A stretch of 64,000 nt of DNA from Aldehydirespirator sp963662645 (GCA_963662645.2 OY759762.1:310001-374000); one strand, 5' to 3'. Counted from the first letter of the stretch, positions 49,768 to 59,453 are shown. The notes: generated from the sequence alone by a model not told the origin. A program made the numbers and translations.

Positions 49768-51215
49768 CCACGCTGGGCGAGCTCGCTCAGTCGCTGCCGG
49801 CCGACCTGCTTCCGCCCGGCGAAGCCGGCGACCCGCCGGATGTCTCCGAAGCCGCCGCCGCCCGGGTCGTCGACGTGGAGCACGACAGCCGGCGTGTCGG
49901 GCCCGGCGCCCTGTTCGCGTGCATTCCGGGCGCGGTCAGCGACGGACACCGGTTCGTGTCCGAAGCGGTCGCGGCCGGAGCGACCGCCCTGCTCGCGGAG
50001 CGTCCCGTGGACGCCACCGTGCCCTCCCTGCTCGTGAGATCGGTCCGCCGGGCGGTGGGGCCCGCCGCGGCCATGGTGCACGGCCATCCCTCGCGGCGTC
50101 TCGATCTCGCCGGGGTCACCGGTACCAACGGCAAGACGACAACGGTCCGGCTGGCCGCAGGGCTGCTGCGGACGGCCGGGCGCGAGCCGGTTGAGATAGG
50201 GACGCTCACCGGCGCGCTGACCACTCCCGAGGCCACCGATCTGCAGCGCACCCTCTCCGGGGCAGCCGGTCGCGGGGCGAACGCCGCGGTCGTCGAGGTC
50301 TCTTCGCACGGCTTGGCCCAGCATCGGGTGGACGGATGCCGGTTCCGTGTGGCCGCGTTCACCAATCTCGGCCACGACCACCTCGACTATCACGGCTCCA
50401 TGGAGAACTACTTCGAAGCCAAGGCCCGGCTGTTCGCGGGCGAACTCGCCGAGAGCGCCGTAGTGGACGTCACCGGTCCGTGGGGGCGACGTCTGACGGA
50501 GCTCGTCCCGCCGGAGATGCCGCTGGTGACAGTGGACCGGTGCGCTGTGGAACTCCTGCATGCCGACGCCCGCTCCAGCCTGTTCCGCTGGCGAGACCAG
50601 ACTGTGGCCCTGCCCCTGCCGGGGGCCTTCAACCGGGCCAATGCGGTGCTCGCGGCGGAGATCGCACTGTTGCTGGGCCTGAGCCCGGAAGCGGCCGCGG
50701 CGGGCCTGGCCGATGCCGCACCGGTCGCGGGGCGATTCGAGCCCGTGCACGCCGGACAGGACTTCGCGGTGGTGGTGGACTACGCCCATACCCCCGACGG
50801 TCTCGCCGCGTTGCTGCAGGCTGCCCGGAGCGTGACCACCCGCCGCCTCACCGTCGTGTTCGGCGCGGGAGGCGACAGGGACCGCGGCAAGCGCCCCGAA
50901 ATGGGCGCCACCGCCGAGCGGCTGGCCGACCAGGTGATCGTCACGAGCGACAATCCGCGCTCGGAGGATCCGGAGAAGATCATCGACGACATAGTCGGAG
51001 GCATGAGCCGCGCCCCCGATCTGAGAGAGCCGGACCGGCGCCGGGCCGTGCGCCACGCCGTGGCCACCGCCCGGCGGGGCGACGTGGTGGTGATCGCAGG
51101 CAAGGGACACGAGAGCCGGCAGATCATCGGGGACCGCACGCTGGCCTTCGACGACCGGGACGTGGTGAGCGAGGAGCTCAAGCGTCTCACCGCTGAGAGC
51201 GAGGCCGGCCGATGA
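49764..51215 (+). CDS. murE: UDP-MurNAc-tripeptide ligase MurE (diaminopimelate-adding)
   Basis: Adds the third amino acid to UDP-MurNAc-dipeptide. The 483-residue protein has the ATP loop GVTGTNGKTTT (about residues 115-125), the central ligase domain with SSHGLAQHRVDG, and the C-terminal domain with TSDNPRSEDP (about 394-403). The DNPR motif marks enzymes that use meso-diaminopimelate, so the wall is predicted to be DAP type. It overlaps ftsI and mraY by ATGA. murF does not follow it. Confidence 0.94.
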   Translation: MTTLGELAQSLPADLLPPGEAGDPPDVSEAAAARVVDVEHDSRRVGPGALFACIPGAVSDGHRFVSEAVAAGATALLAERPVDATVPSLLVRSVRRAVGPAAAMVHGHPSRRLDLAGVTGTNGKTTTVRLAAGLLRTAGREPVEIGTLTGALTTPEATDLQRTLSGAAGRGANAAVVEVSSHGLAQHRVDGCRFRVAAFTNLGHDHLDYHGSMENYFEAKARLFAGELAESAVVDVTGPWGRRLTELVPPEMPLVTVDRCAVELLHADARSSLFRWRDQTVALPLPGAFNRANAVLAAEIALLLGLSPEAAAAGLADAAPVAGRFEPVHAGQDFAVVVDYAHTPDGLAALLQAARSVTTRRLTVVFGAGGDRDRGKRPEMGATAERLADQVIVTSDNPRSEDPEKIIDDIVGGMSRAPDLREPDRRRAVRHAVATARRGDVVVIAGKGHESRQIIGDRTLAFDDRDVVSEELKRLTAESEAGR

Positions 51216-52264
51216 TCCGGCTGCTGATCGCAGGCTGCATCGCGATGCTCGTGTCCCTGTCGGGCTGCTGGCTGCTGATCCGCGTCCTGGTCCACTACGG
51301 AATCGGCCAGCCCATCCGGGACGACGGTCCCTCCGCGCACCGGCTCAAGTCGGGCACGCCGACGATGGGCGGGATCGCGGTCGTGTTCGCGGCCACCACC
51401 GGGTACGTGGTCAGCGACGTGTTCGGCGGCATCTACACCCGAACCGGCATCATCGTGATGGCCACCATCATCGCCGGAAGCATCGTTGGCCTTCTCGACG
51501 ACTGGATCAAGGTCGTCGCCGCCCGCAACCTGGGCCTGAGCAAGAAGACCAAGATCGTCGGGCTGCTCGCGGTGGGGATCGGCTTCGCATGGGCCATGAC
51601 CGAGTTGACGTCGGCCCACACCACCATCTCCTTCACCCGCTTCGACAGCCCCGGCCTCGAGTTGGGAAGGCTGGGCTGGTCGATATGGGCCGTCCTTCTC
51701 ATCATCGCCACCACCAACGCGGTGAACCTGACCGACGGGCTCGACGGACTGGCCGCGGGGGCCAGCGGAGTCGGCTACGGCGCGTTCATGATCATCGGCT
51801 TCTGGCAGTTCGACCACTACGACTCCTACCAGGTGGCCCACGCCCTCGATCTGGCCATCGTGAGCGCAGCCATGGTGGGCGCGATCATCGGGTTCCTGTG
51901 GTGGAACGCCGCACCGGCCCGCATCTTCATGGGCGACACCGGCTCGCTGGCGCTGGGCAGCGGCCTGGCCGCCCTGGCTCTGGCCACCAACACACAGCTG
52001 CTGCTTCCCATCATCGGCGGACTGTTCGTCATCGAGACTCTGTCAGTGATACTGCAGATCATCTCGTTCAGGGGCTTCGGCCGGCGCCTGTTCCGCATGG
52101 CCCCGCTCCATCATCACTTCGAGCTGCGAGGCTGGCCCGAGACCACGGTCATCGTGCGCCTGTGGATCCTGTCAGGCCTGTGCACCGGGCTCGGGCTCGG
52201 CCTGTTCTACGGCGACGCGGTCAACACCGGCATAGTCGACTCCATCTCGAGGCTCACGCCATGA
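51212..52264 (+). CDS. mraY: Phospho-MurNAc-pentapeptide transferase MraY
   Basis: Makes lipid I from UDP-MurNAc-pentapeptide and undecaprenyl phosphate. The 350-residue integral protein has about ten helices, KSGTPTMGG (about residues 46-54), the Asp-rich GLLDDWIKV (about 93-101), NAVNLTDGLDGLAAG (about 169-183) and the MAPLHHHFELRGWPET loop (about 295-310). It directly follows murE, where murF would usually lie. Confidence 0.95.
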   Translation: MIRLLIAGCIAMLVSLSGCWLLIRVLVHYGIGQPIRDDGPSAHRLKSGTPTMGGIAVVFAATTGYVVSDVFGGIYTRTGIIVMATIIAGSIVGLLDDWIKVVAARNLGLSKKTKIVGLLAVGIGFAWAMTELTSAHTTISFTRFDSPGLELGRLGWSIWAVLLIIATTNAVNLTDGLDGLAAGASGVGYGAFMIIGFWQFDHYDSYQVAHALDLAIVSAAMVGAIIGFLWWNAAPARIFMGDTGSLALGSGLAALALATNTQLLLPIIGGLFVIETLSVILQIISFRGFGRRLFRMAPLHHHFELRGWPETTVIVRLWILSGLCTGLGLGLFYGDAVNTGIVDSISRLTP

Positions 52265-53634
52265 GACCGCCCGCAGCCGACGTGTTCGAGGTCCCCCGGT
52301 CGCTGCTCCTGGCGGGATTCGGTGCAACCAACCAGGCGGTGGCCCGGGCTCTGGTGGCGAGGGGCCACGACATCATCGTCTTCGACGACGGCCCCGACTC
52401 GGCCGCGGTGAGGGCCGCGACCAGCCTCGGCCTCGAATTGGAGAGCGCGCCCGGTCCCGACCGGCTCGACGAGTTGGTCCGCTCGGCCGACGCGGTCATC
52501 CCAACGCCCGGCCTGCCCGAGCGTCATCCGGTTCTGGCGGCGGCAACCGCCCGCGGCCTGTCAGCGGCCGGCGAGCTCGACCTGGCCGGCGCCTGGGACT
52601 CGCGGCCCATCGCGGCAGTGACCGGAACCAGCGGCAAGACCACCGTCACCGAGATGGTGGTGGCCGCGCTGGAGTCTTCGGGTGTGGCCGCGGTGGCCGC
52701 CGGCAACAACGACCTGCCCCTGGTGAGCGCCATCGAGCGAAGCGATGTGGAGGTATTCGTGGTCGAGGCCTCATCCTTCCGCCTCAGCCACAGCCGCAGC
52801 TTCGGGGCCGACGCTGCCTGCTGGCTCAACTTCGCTCCCGACCACCTCGACGTGCATCTCGACCTCGCCTCATACGAGGCGGCCAAAGCCAGACTGTGGC
52901 AACAGCTGCCTCCGGGAGCGACCGCGGTCGCCAACCGCCGGGACCCCACGGTTATGAGCCACCTGCGCGATGACCGGGCCGCGTGGACCTTCTCCGACGA
53001 GGGCCGGGCCGACTGGCGCCGCGACAACGATGTGCTGACCGGTCCGGATGGGCCGATCGTCGATGTGGGGGAGCTGCGCCGGGCAATGCCCCACGACATC
53101 GCCAACGCCCTTGCGGCCGCGGCCACCGCCGCGGTGGTGGGGGCCACCGCGGAGGGAACCGGCGACGCGCTGCGCGGCTTCCGGCCCGGCGCCCACCGAG
53201 TCCAGCGGGTCGCCACCATCGATGGAGTGACGTATTTCGACGACTCGAAGGCGACGACTCCCCATGCCACCGTCGCAGCACTGCGCTCCTTCGAGGGGGC
53301 GGTGCTGATCGCCGGCGGCCGCAACAAGGGCCTCGACCTTCGGAGGCTGCGCGACGCGATCGACCGGGTGAGCTGCGTGGTGGCCTTCGGCGAGGCCGCG
53401 GGCGAGGTGGCCGAAGTCTTTGCGGCTGACAGGCCGGTGTTGATGGCGGGCGGCATGGCCGAGGCCGTGGATCTTGCCGCGGCCGCGGCCGAACCGGGCA
53501 CCGCCGTGCTCTTGTCGCCCGCCTGTGCTTCCTTCGACGGCTACTCCGGCTATGCGGCACGAGGCGAGGACTTCATCCGCGTTGTGGAGGACCGCGCCCG
53601 GCGCGCCGGCGCGCCTCCGAGGGTGTCGGAGTGA
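52261..53634 (+). CDS. murD: UDP-MurNAc-L-Ala--D-Glu ligase MurD
   Basis: Adds D-glutamate in cytoplasmic peptidoglycan precursor synthesis. The 457-residue protein has an N-terminal Rossmann-like domain, the ATP loop TGTSGKTT (about residues 121-128), EASSFRLS (about 171-178), FAPDHLDVH and a C-terminal domain with YFDDSKATTPHAT and AGGRNKGLD. ATG 52261 overlaps the mraY stop; the frame is open upstream but unrelated to the family. Confidence 0.94.
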   Translation: MRPPAADVFEVPRSLLLAGFGATNQAVARALVARGHDIIVFDDGPDSAAVRAATSLGLELESAPGPDRLDELVRSADAVIPTPGLPERHPVLAAATARGLSAAGELDLAGAWDSRPIAAVTGTSGKTTVTEMVVAALESSGVAAVAAGNNDLPLVSAIERSDVEVFVVEASSFRLSHSRSFGADAACWLNFAPDHLDVHLDLASYEAAKARLWQQLPPGATAVANRRDPTVMSHLRDDRAAWTFSDEGRADWRRDNDVLTGPDGPIVDVGELRRAMPHDIANALAAAATAAVVGATAEGTGDALRGFRPGAHRVQRVATIDGVTYFDDSKATTPHATVAALRSFEGAVLIAGGRNKGLDLRRLRDAIDRVSCVVAFGEAAGEVAEVFAADRPVLMAGGMAEAVDLAAAAAEPGTAVLLSPACASFDGYSGYAARGEDFIRVVEDRARRAGAPPRVSE

Positions 53635-54836
53635 TGCTGACCGAGCGCAGGCCCGAGTTCCGCCGGCAAGCGCTGGTCGAGGCGCGGGCCCGCCACGCAA
53701 CGGCCAGAGTTCCGCCCGACGGTCGCGGCCCCCGGCCCCCGATCGGCAGGCGCACCGGACTGTTCCTCGCGCTGTTCCTGTCTGTCATCGCCCTGGTGCT
53801 GCTGGGCCTGGTGATGGCGCTGTCGTCCACGGCCGCTCCGAGCCTGTCGGGCACCGACTCGGCCTGGTCCCTGTTCAAGAGCCAGGCCATGTGGTTGGGC
53901 GTGGGCGTGATCGCCCTGCTGGTGCTCTTGCGCATCGACTACCACCACTGGAAGCGGCTCGCGCCCATGGGCCTGGCCGTGTCGCTCGTGCTGCTGGCGC
54001 TCACCGCCGTTCCCAGCGTGGGCCTGAGCGCCAACGGCGCCCGCCGCTGGCTCGGAGTGGGATCCATCGTGTTCCAGCCCTCGGAGCTGGCCAAGATCGC
54101 GTTCGTGCTCTTCGTGGCCGACCTCCTGTCCCGGCCCGACCGGCACATGGAGGACACCCGTTCGACACTCCAGCCCGTCCTGGTGCTGACCGGCCTGATG
54201 ACCCTGTTGCTTATGTTGCAGCCCCATTTGGGCACAACCCTGGTGGTCGCCGGTGTCGCCATGACGATGCTGTACTTTGCCGGGGCCCGGCTCAGCCATC
54301 TGGCGCTCGCGACGGTGGCCGGGGCAGCGATGACAGCCATGATGGTCGCCTACTCGCCCTGGCGAAGGGACCGCATGCTCGGATTCCTGGACCCTTGGGC
54401 CGACCCGCTGGGCAACGGCTACCAGACACTGAAGTCATTGCACGCCATGGCCTCCGGCGGCCTCGACGGACTGGGGCTCGGCGCCGGACGAGCCAAGTGG
54501 GGCTTCCTTCCCTACGCGCACACCGATTTCATATTCGCCGTGATCGGCGAGGAGCTCGGAATGATCGGCTCGCTGTTCGTCGTGATCCTGTTCGTGGGGA
54601 TAGCCGCGGCCGGGCTCGGTGTGGCGCTCCGGGCGCCGGACCGGTTCGGAATGCTGCTCGCAGTGGGCATCACGTCCTGGATTATCCTGCAGGCCGCGCT
54701 CAACATGGGCGCGGTGCTCGCCGTGTTCCCGGTCGTGGGAATCACACTGCCCCTGCTGTCCTTCGGCGGAACGTCCCTGGTGGCGACGCTGGCCGCGATG
54801 GGGGTGCTGCTCAACGTGGCGAGACAGATCCGATGA
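53631..54836 (+). CDS. ftsW: Septal peptidoglycan glycosyltransferase FtsW (SEDS)
   Basis: SEDS glycan polymerase that works with FtsI at the septum. The 401-residue protein has ten transmembrane helices, GARRWLGVGSIVFQPSELAK (about residues 138-157), the long extracytoplasmic loop with GFLDPWADPLGNGYQ (catalytic Asp region) and PYAHTDFIFAVIGEELG, and PLLSFGGTSLVA at the C-terminus. The start is GTG 53631 or ATG 53634, overlapping the murD stop. Confidence 0.94.
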   Translation: MMLTERRPEFRRQALVEARARHATARVPPDGRGPRPPIGRRTGLFLALFLSVIALVLLGLVMALSSTAAPSLSGTDSAWSLFKSQAMWLGVGVIALLVLLRIDYHHWKRLAPMGLAVSLVLLALTAVPSVGLSANGARRWLGVGSIVFQPSELAKIAFVLFVADLLSRPDRHMEDTRSTLQPVLVLTGLMTLLLMLQPHLGTTLVVAGVAMTMLYFAGARLSHLALATVAGAAMTAMMVAYSPWRRDRMLGFLDPWADPLGNGYQTLKSLHAMASGGLDGLGLGAGRAKWGFLPYAHTDFIFAVIGEELGMIGSLFVVILFVGIAAAGLGVALRAPDRFGMLLAVGITSWIILQAALNMGAVLAVFPVVGITLPLLSFGGTSLVATLAAMGVLLNVARQIR

Positions 54837-56062
54837 GCCGGACTCGTCCCCTTGCGGCCACCGGCGCCACCCGGCCATCTGGGGCAGCCTCACCCCCGCC
54901 TGCTTGGGCCCTCATAGCCGGGGGCGGCACGGCCGGCCATGTGCTGCCGGGCATCAGCATCGGTCGGGAGATCGTCCGCCGGGGCGCCCCGCGCCAGGCC
55001 GTCCACTTCGTCGGCAGCGCGCGCGGCGTCGAGACGCGGCTGGTCGTCGAGGCTGGATTCACCCTCACCGCGCTGCCCGGACGGGGCCTACAGCGCAGGC
55101 TCACCCCCTCGGGCGCAGTCACCAATGTGATCGCGGCCGCCGAGCTGGCTCGGGCCTTCGTCCGGGCGCTGCTCGTGCTGAGGCGCCGCAAGCCGGCCGT
55201 CGTGGTGGGGCTGGGCGGCTACGCCTCGGCGGCCTGCGGAGTGGCTGCGGCCCTGTGGCGCGTGCCTCTGGTGATCGCGGAGCAGAACGCGGTGCCCGGC
55301 CTCGCCAACCGGCTCTTGAGCCGGCTCGCCGCGGGCGCCGCCACCGCCTTCGAGTCCACGGACCTGCCCCGCGCCACCTGGACGGGCAATCCCGTGCGAA
55401 CCGAGGTGATGGCAGTGGACCGTGCGGCCGGACGGCCCGCGGCCCGGGCCGCGCTGGGCGTCGACGACAAGCGACGGCTGGTAGCCGTGTTCGGAGGCTC
55501 ACTCGGGGCCCGCACCATCAACGATGCGGTCACCGGGGCCTTGAGCCTCTGGCGAGACCGGCGCGATCTCCATGTGCGGCACATCGCGGGGCGCCGCTAC
55601 TACGGGGACCTGTCGCGCCGCGTGCCGGCGGACCCGGAGGGGGACCTCTCCTACGACCTGGTGGCGTACGAGGACGACATGGCCGCGGTGTACGCCGCGG
55701 CCGACCTGGTGGTCGGCCGGGCGGGTGCCACCACCGTGGCCGAGCTGGCCGCGGCGGGAGTGCCGGCGGTGCTGGTGCCCCTTCCGGGCGCGCCCGGCGA
55801 CCATCAGACCGCCAACGCCCGAAGGCTGGAGGCGGCCGGCGGTGCGGTGCTGGTCCGCGACGAAGACCTGGACGCGGCCCGGCTGGTGGCCGAAGTGGAC
55901 GCCCTGCTGGAGGACTCGGGGCGCCTTGACGCGATGGCCGGCGCCGCCCGATCTCTGGCCAGACCCGACGCGGCAGCAGGGGTGGTGGACCTGATGGAGA
56001 GCTGCGCGCGCGACACGCGGGGCCGAGCGGGCGGCTGGCAGCCGTCGGGGCCCGGAGGATGA
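54833..56062 (+). CDS. murG: UDP-GlcNAc:lipid I transferase MurG
   Basis: Converts lipid I to lipid II at the inner membrane face. The 409-residue protein has IAGGGTAGHVLPGI (about residues 28-41), VGLGGYAS, EQNAVPG, FGGSLGARTIND and the UDP-GlcNAc site RAGATTVAELAAAGVPAVLVP (about 301-321). An extra 25-residue N-terminal tail precedes the first strand. ATG 54833 overlaps ftsW by ATGA; its stop overlaps murC. Confidence 0.94.
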   Translation: MSRTRPLAATGATRPSGAASPPPAWALIAGGGTAGHVLPGISIGREIVRRGAPRQAVHFVGSARGVETRLVVEAGFTLTALPGRGLQRRLTPSGAVTNVIAAAELARAFVRALLVLRRRKPAVVVGLGGYASAACGVAAALWRVPLVIAEQNAVPGLANRLLSRLAAGAATAFESTDLPRATWTGNPVRTEVMAVDRAAGRPAARAALGVDDKRRLVAVFGGSLGARTINDAVTGALSLWRDRRDLHVRHIAGRRYYGDLSRRVPADPEGDLSYDLVAYEDDMAAVYAAADLVVGRAGATTVAELAAAGVPAVLVPLPGAPGDHQTANARRLEAAGGAVLVRDEDLDAARLVAEVDALLEDSGRLDAMAGAARSLARPDAAAGVVDLMESCARDTRGRAGGWQPSGPGG

Positions 56063-57504
56063 GTCCCGTGGACCTCTCCGCGCCCACCTCCATCCATGTG
56101 GTCGGCGCGGGCGGTGCGGGGATGTGCGCCATCGCGTCGGTGCTGCGATCCATGGGCCATCGGGTGACGGGGTCGGACCTGCGCGACGGTCCGGTCACAG
56201 CCCGGCTCCGCGCCGAGGGAGTGCCGGTCGCCATCGGCCACGATCCGGCCAACCTGGGCGACGCCGCCCTCGTCGCCATCTCGTCGGCCATCCGCGACAG
56301 CAACCCCGAAGTACGGGCGGCGCGGGAGCGCGGCGTGCCGGTGGTGAGGCGCAGCGAGATCCTGCCCGCGATCGCATCGAGCCGCAGGACCATCGCGGTG
56401 GCGGGCACGCACGGCAAGACCACCACCAGTTCCATGTTGGCGCTGGCGCTGGTGGAGGCCGGTCTCAACCCCTCGTTCATCATCGGCGGCGATGTCAACG
56501 AGATCGGCACCGGTGCGATGTGGGACGCCGGCGAGTGGTTCGTGGTGGAGGCCGACGAGAACGATCACACCTTCCTGTCCCTCGACCCGGAAGTGGCCGT
56601 GGTGACCAGTGTCGAATCCGACCACCTCGAGAACTACCAGGACTCGCCGGCCGCCCTGGCCGCGGCCTTCGAAGAGTTCCTGGCCTCGTCTCGCCACCGG
56701 ATCGTGTGCGCCGACGACCGGGGCGCGGCCCGGCTGGGCGAGGCCCTCGGCGCGACCACCTACGGCACCGACCCCGACGCCGATTTCCGCATGGTGGACG
56801 TCTCGCTGAAGATGCCCACCTCCGAATTCGAGCTGTGGACCGGCGACCAGAGGCTGGGACGCGCGAGGCTGCCGATCCCGGGGCTGCACAACGCCCTCAA
56901 TGCGACCGCCGCGATCGTGGCCGCAGTGACGGCCGGCGCGTCCTTTGCCGACTCGGTCCGAGCGCTGGCCCGTTTCGGGGGTGTGGCCCGCCGCTTCGAG
57001 TTCCGCGGCGACGTCGCCGGCGTCACGTTCGTGGACGACTATGCCCACCTGCCCAGCGAGGTCGAGGCTGCGCTCGCCGCGGCCAGAACCGGGCACTGGG
57101 ACCGGGTGGTGTGCGTGTTCCAGCCCCACCGGTACAGCCGGGTCGCCTCGGTCGGCGCAGACTTCGCGCATGCCTTCGTCGAGGCGGACCACCTCGTGCT
57201 GACGGGCATCTACCCGTCGGGCGAGGCGCCCCGACCGGGTGTCACGTCGAAGATCGTCCTCGACGCAGTCCTCGACGCGCATCCATGGTCGTCCGTCACC
57301 TGGCTTCCACGGCTCGACGAGGTCGCCGACTGGCTGGAGGCTCGGCTGCGGGCCGGGGATCTGTGTCTGACGCTGGGCGCGGGCGATCTGACCTCCACAC
57401 CCGATGTCGTGATCGAGCGGCTCGAGGCCCGGGAGGCGGACCGCCCCTCGACAGTGGCCGCAACTCGAACCGGCGACGGTGCGTCGGCAGGGGTCGCAAC
57501 GTGA
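56059..57504 (+). CDS. murC: UDP-MurNAc--L-alanine ligase MurC
   Basis: First amino-acid ligase of the pathway. The 481-residue protein has VVGAGGAGMCAIA (about residues 14-26), the ATP loop GTHGKTTTSSML (about 116-127), EADENDHTFL, HLENYQD, RRFEFRGDVAGVTFVDDYAHLPSEV (about 313-337) and FQPHRYSR (about 354-361). It sits between murG and murB, coupled to both by overlaps. Confidence 0.95.
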   Translation: MSPVDLSAPTSIHVVGAGGAGMCAIASVLRSMGHRVTGSDLRDGPVTARLRAEGVPVAIGHDPANLGDAALVAISSAIRDSNPEVRAARERGVPVVRRSEILPAIASSRRTIAVAGTHGKTTTSSMLALALVEAGLNPSFIIGGDVNEIGTGAMWDAGEWFVVEADENDHTFLSLDPEVAVVTSVESDHLENYQDSPAALAAAFEEFLASSRHRIVCADDRGAARLGEALGATTYGTDPDADFRMVDVSLKMPTSEFELWTGDQRLGRARLPIPGLHNALNATAAIVAAVTAGASFADSVRALARFGGVARRFEFRGDVAGVTFVDDYAHLPSEVEAALAAARTGHWDRVVCVFQPHRYSRVASVGADFAHAFVEADHLVLTGIYPSGEAPRPGVTSKIVLDAVLDAHPWSSVTWLPRLDEVADWLEARLRAGDLCLTLGAGDLTSTPDVVIERLEAREADRPSTVAATRTGDGASAGVAT

Positions 57505-58460
57505 CCGCAGCCGTGCAGCCTGTGCTCGCCGAGCTCGACCGCCGACTGGCCTCCTCGTCTTTGGGGCCGTCGCTGAGAAGGGACTACGGGCTGGCACCGC
57601 ACACCACCTACCGGGTCGGTGGGCCGGCGCGGCTCTTCGTCACCGTGGCCGACCTCGCGGAGCTCGAGATGCTCGCCGCCATCGTCTCCGGCCCGAGCGG
57701 AACCGGCCCGCCCGTGCCGGTGCTGGTGGTGGGGCGAGGGTCCAACCTGCTGGTGGCCGACCGCGGCTTCGACGGCCTGGCCGTCGCCCTGGGCGCCCGG
57801 CTGGCGCGATTCGATATCGACGGCCCGACGGTCGACGCCTCCGGGGGCGCCCTGCTTCCGGTCGTCGCCCGCGCCTCGGTCGAGGCCGGGCTCACCGGCT
57901 TCGAGTGGGCCGTGGGGGTGCCCGGCACCGCGGGCGGGGCGGTGAGGATGAACGCGGGCGGTCACGGCTCGGACATGTCCGAGTCGCTCGCCGACGCGGT
58001 CGTCGTTGATCTGCACCGGGGGGACACCACCGTGCGCGCCGCAGATGATCTCCAACTCGGATACCGCACCAGCAACCTCGCCGCCCATCAGGTGGTCGCA
58101 TCGGTAAGGCTGAAGTTGAGGTTTGGGGATCGCGAGACCTCCCGGTCCGCGCTGGCCGAGATAGTTCACTGGCGCCGATCCAACCAGCCGGGAGGGCGCA
58201 ACGCCGGCTCGGTGTTCACCAATCCCGAGCACGCGGCCGCCGGCGAGCTCATCGAGTCCGCGGGCGCCAAAGGCCTGCGAATCGGCACGGCCGAGGTCTC
58301 CGCGAAGCACGCCAACTTCATCCAGTCCGATGAGGGGGGGCAAGCCCGCGACATCGTCAAGGTGATGCGCGAGGTGCGCCGCCGCGTCAGGGACGCCCAC
58401 GGTGTCGAGCTGTCCGCGGAGACCCACCTCGTGGGCTTCGAAACCTGGGAGCTGCCGTGA
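57501..58460 (+). CDS. murB: UDP-N-acetylenolpyruvoylglucosamine reductase MurB
   Basis: FAD enzyme that makes UDP-MurNAc. The 319-residue protein has the FAD-binding TTYRVGGPARLF (about residues 34-45), VVGRGSNLLVADRG (about 74-87), GVPGTAGGAVRMNAGGHG (about 138-155), the YRTSN segment, the catalytic Ser in GRNAGSVFTNPE (about 233-244) and the final Glu region ELSAETHLVGFE. GTG 57501 overlaps the murC stop (GTGA). Confidence 0.94.
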   Translation: MTAAVQPVLAELDRRLASSSLGPSLRRDYGLAPHTTYRVGGPARLFVTVADLAELEMLAAIVSGPSGTGPPVPVLVVGRGSNLLVADRGFDGLAVALGARLARFDIDGPTVDASGGALLPVVARASVEAGLTGFEWAVGVPGTAGGAVRMNAGGHGSDMSESLADAVVVDLHRGDTTVRAADDLQLGYRTSNLAAHQVVASVRLKLRFGDRETSRSALAEIVHWRRSNQPGGRNAGSVFTNPEHAAAGELIESAGAKGLRIGTAEVSAKHANFIQSDEGGQARDIVKVMREVRRRVRDAHGVELSAETHLVGFETWELP

Positions 58461-59272
58461 ACGCCGGGACCGTGGCCGTGGACCCGCGCATGAAGGCGCG
58501 CCGCATCGCGGTGATCAGGGCCGAGGGCCGCAGGCGCCTGCGGGTCCTTGCGGTGGTGTTGGGCATTGCGCTGCTGGCCGCAGCCGCCTGGGGCGTCAGC
58601 CGCACGCCCCTGCTGGACGTGGACCGGATCACGATCACCGGAACAGACCCCGCCAACCGCGCCGAGATCCTCGAGAGCTCGACTGTGTCGGTCGGTTTGC
58701 CGATGCTGTTCCTCGACGTCGACGAAGCGCAGCGGTCCGTCGCGTCGTTGCCGTGGGTCAGGTCGGCGCAGGTGTGGAGGGACTGGCCGGCCACGGTGCG
58801 CATCGCCGTGGAACCCCGCGTGCCGGCCGCGGTGGTGCCGGCCTCGGAAGGTCGGACGGCCCTGATCGACGCCAGCGGCTACGCAATCGGCTGGGGTCGG
58901 GAGTCAGCCGCGATCGGCGATGGGCTCGATAGCTCCGACGCAGCCGCGATTCCCCATGTCTCGGTGCCGTTCTCGGGGCAGTTGGGTGACATCCACACGG
59001 CCGCGGACGGGCCGCTCGCCGTCGTCGCGGCCATGCCCGAAGATCTCCGCGCCTGGGTCTCCACCGTCACCCTCGAGGCTGACCGCGGCGAGATGGGCCT
59101 CGCGCTCGTCGGCGGCGCCACGGTCGTGCTGGGCGAGCCGGTCCTGATCGACGACAAGATCAGCGCGCTGCGAGCGGTGCTGGCGACCGCTGATCTGGAG
59201 TGCATAACCACAATCGACGTGACCATGCCCGACATCGCCACCGTGACCCGCCACCAGCCTTGCCGACCCTAG
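58457..59272 (+). CDS. ftsQ: Cell division protein FtsQ (POTRA)
   Basis: Bitopic divisome protein of 271 residues. A basic cytoplasmic N-terminus is followed by one transmembrane helix (about residues 31-48), the POTRA domain (LLDVDRITITGTDPANRAEILESSTVSVGLPMLFLDVDEA, about 51-90) and the FtsQ beta domain (LPWVRSAQVWRDWPATVRIAVEPRVPAAV). The stop TAG at 59270-59272 overlaps the first unit of the repeat array before ftsZ. It overlaps murB by ATGA. Confidence 0.9.
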   Translation: MNAGTVAVDPRMKARRIAVIRAEGRRRLRVLAVVLGIALLAAAAWGVSRTPLLDVDRITITGTDPANRAEILESSTVSVGLPMLFLDVDEAQRSVASLPWVRSAQVWRDWPATVRIAVEPRVPAAVVPASEGRTALIDASGYAIGWGRESAAIGDGLDSSDAAAIPHVSVPFSGQLGDIHTAADGPLAVVAAMPEDLRAWVSTVTLEADRGEMGLALVGGATVVLGEPVLIDDKISALRAVLATADLECITTIDVTMPDIATVTRHQPCRP

Positions 59273-59453
59273 AGGCCGAGCGGCCCGTGAGCGAAGCGAA
59301 CAAGAGCGGGACCCCAGAGGCCGAGCGGCTGGCGAGGCCGTGGCCCGAGCGGCCCGTGAGCGAAGCGAACAAGAGCGGGACCCCAGAGGCCGAGCGGCTG
59401 GCGAGGCCGTGGCCCGAGCGGCCCGTGAGCGAAGCGAACAAGAGCGGGACCCT
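59271..59453 (+). repeat. Tandem array of a 69-bp unit between ftsQ and ftsZ
   Basis: Two full units (59316-59384 and 59385-59453) are nearly identical; the first (59271-59315) is a 45-bp version lacking the inner 24 bp. Each unit has the AGAGGCCGAGCGG left end, CTGGCGAGGCCGTGGCCCG, then CCCGTGAGCGAAGCGAAC and AAGAGCGGGACCCC, so it is derived from the dispersed repeat with an altered middle. It separates ftsZ from the coupled mur-fts operon. Confidence 0.9.

Noticed and set aside
59271..59453. CRISPR array between ftsQ and ftsZ
   Set aside because: The units are direct 69-bp tandem copies without unique spacers, and no cas gene is near.
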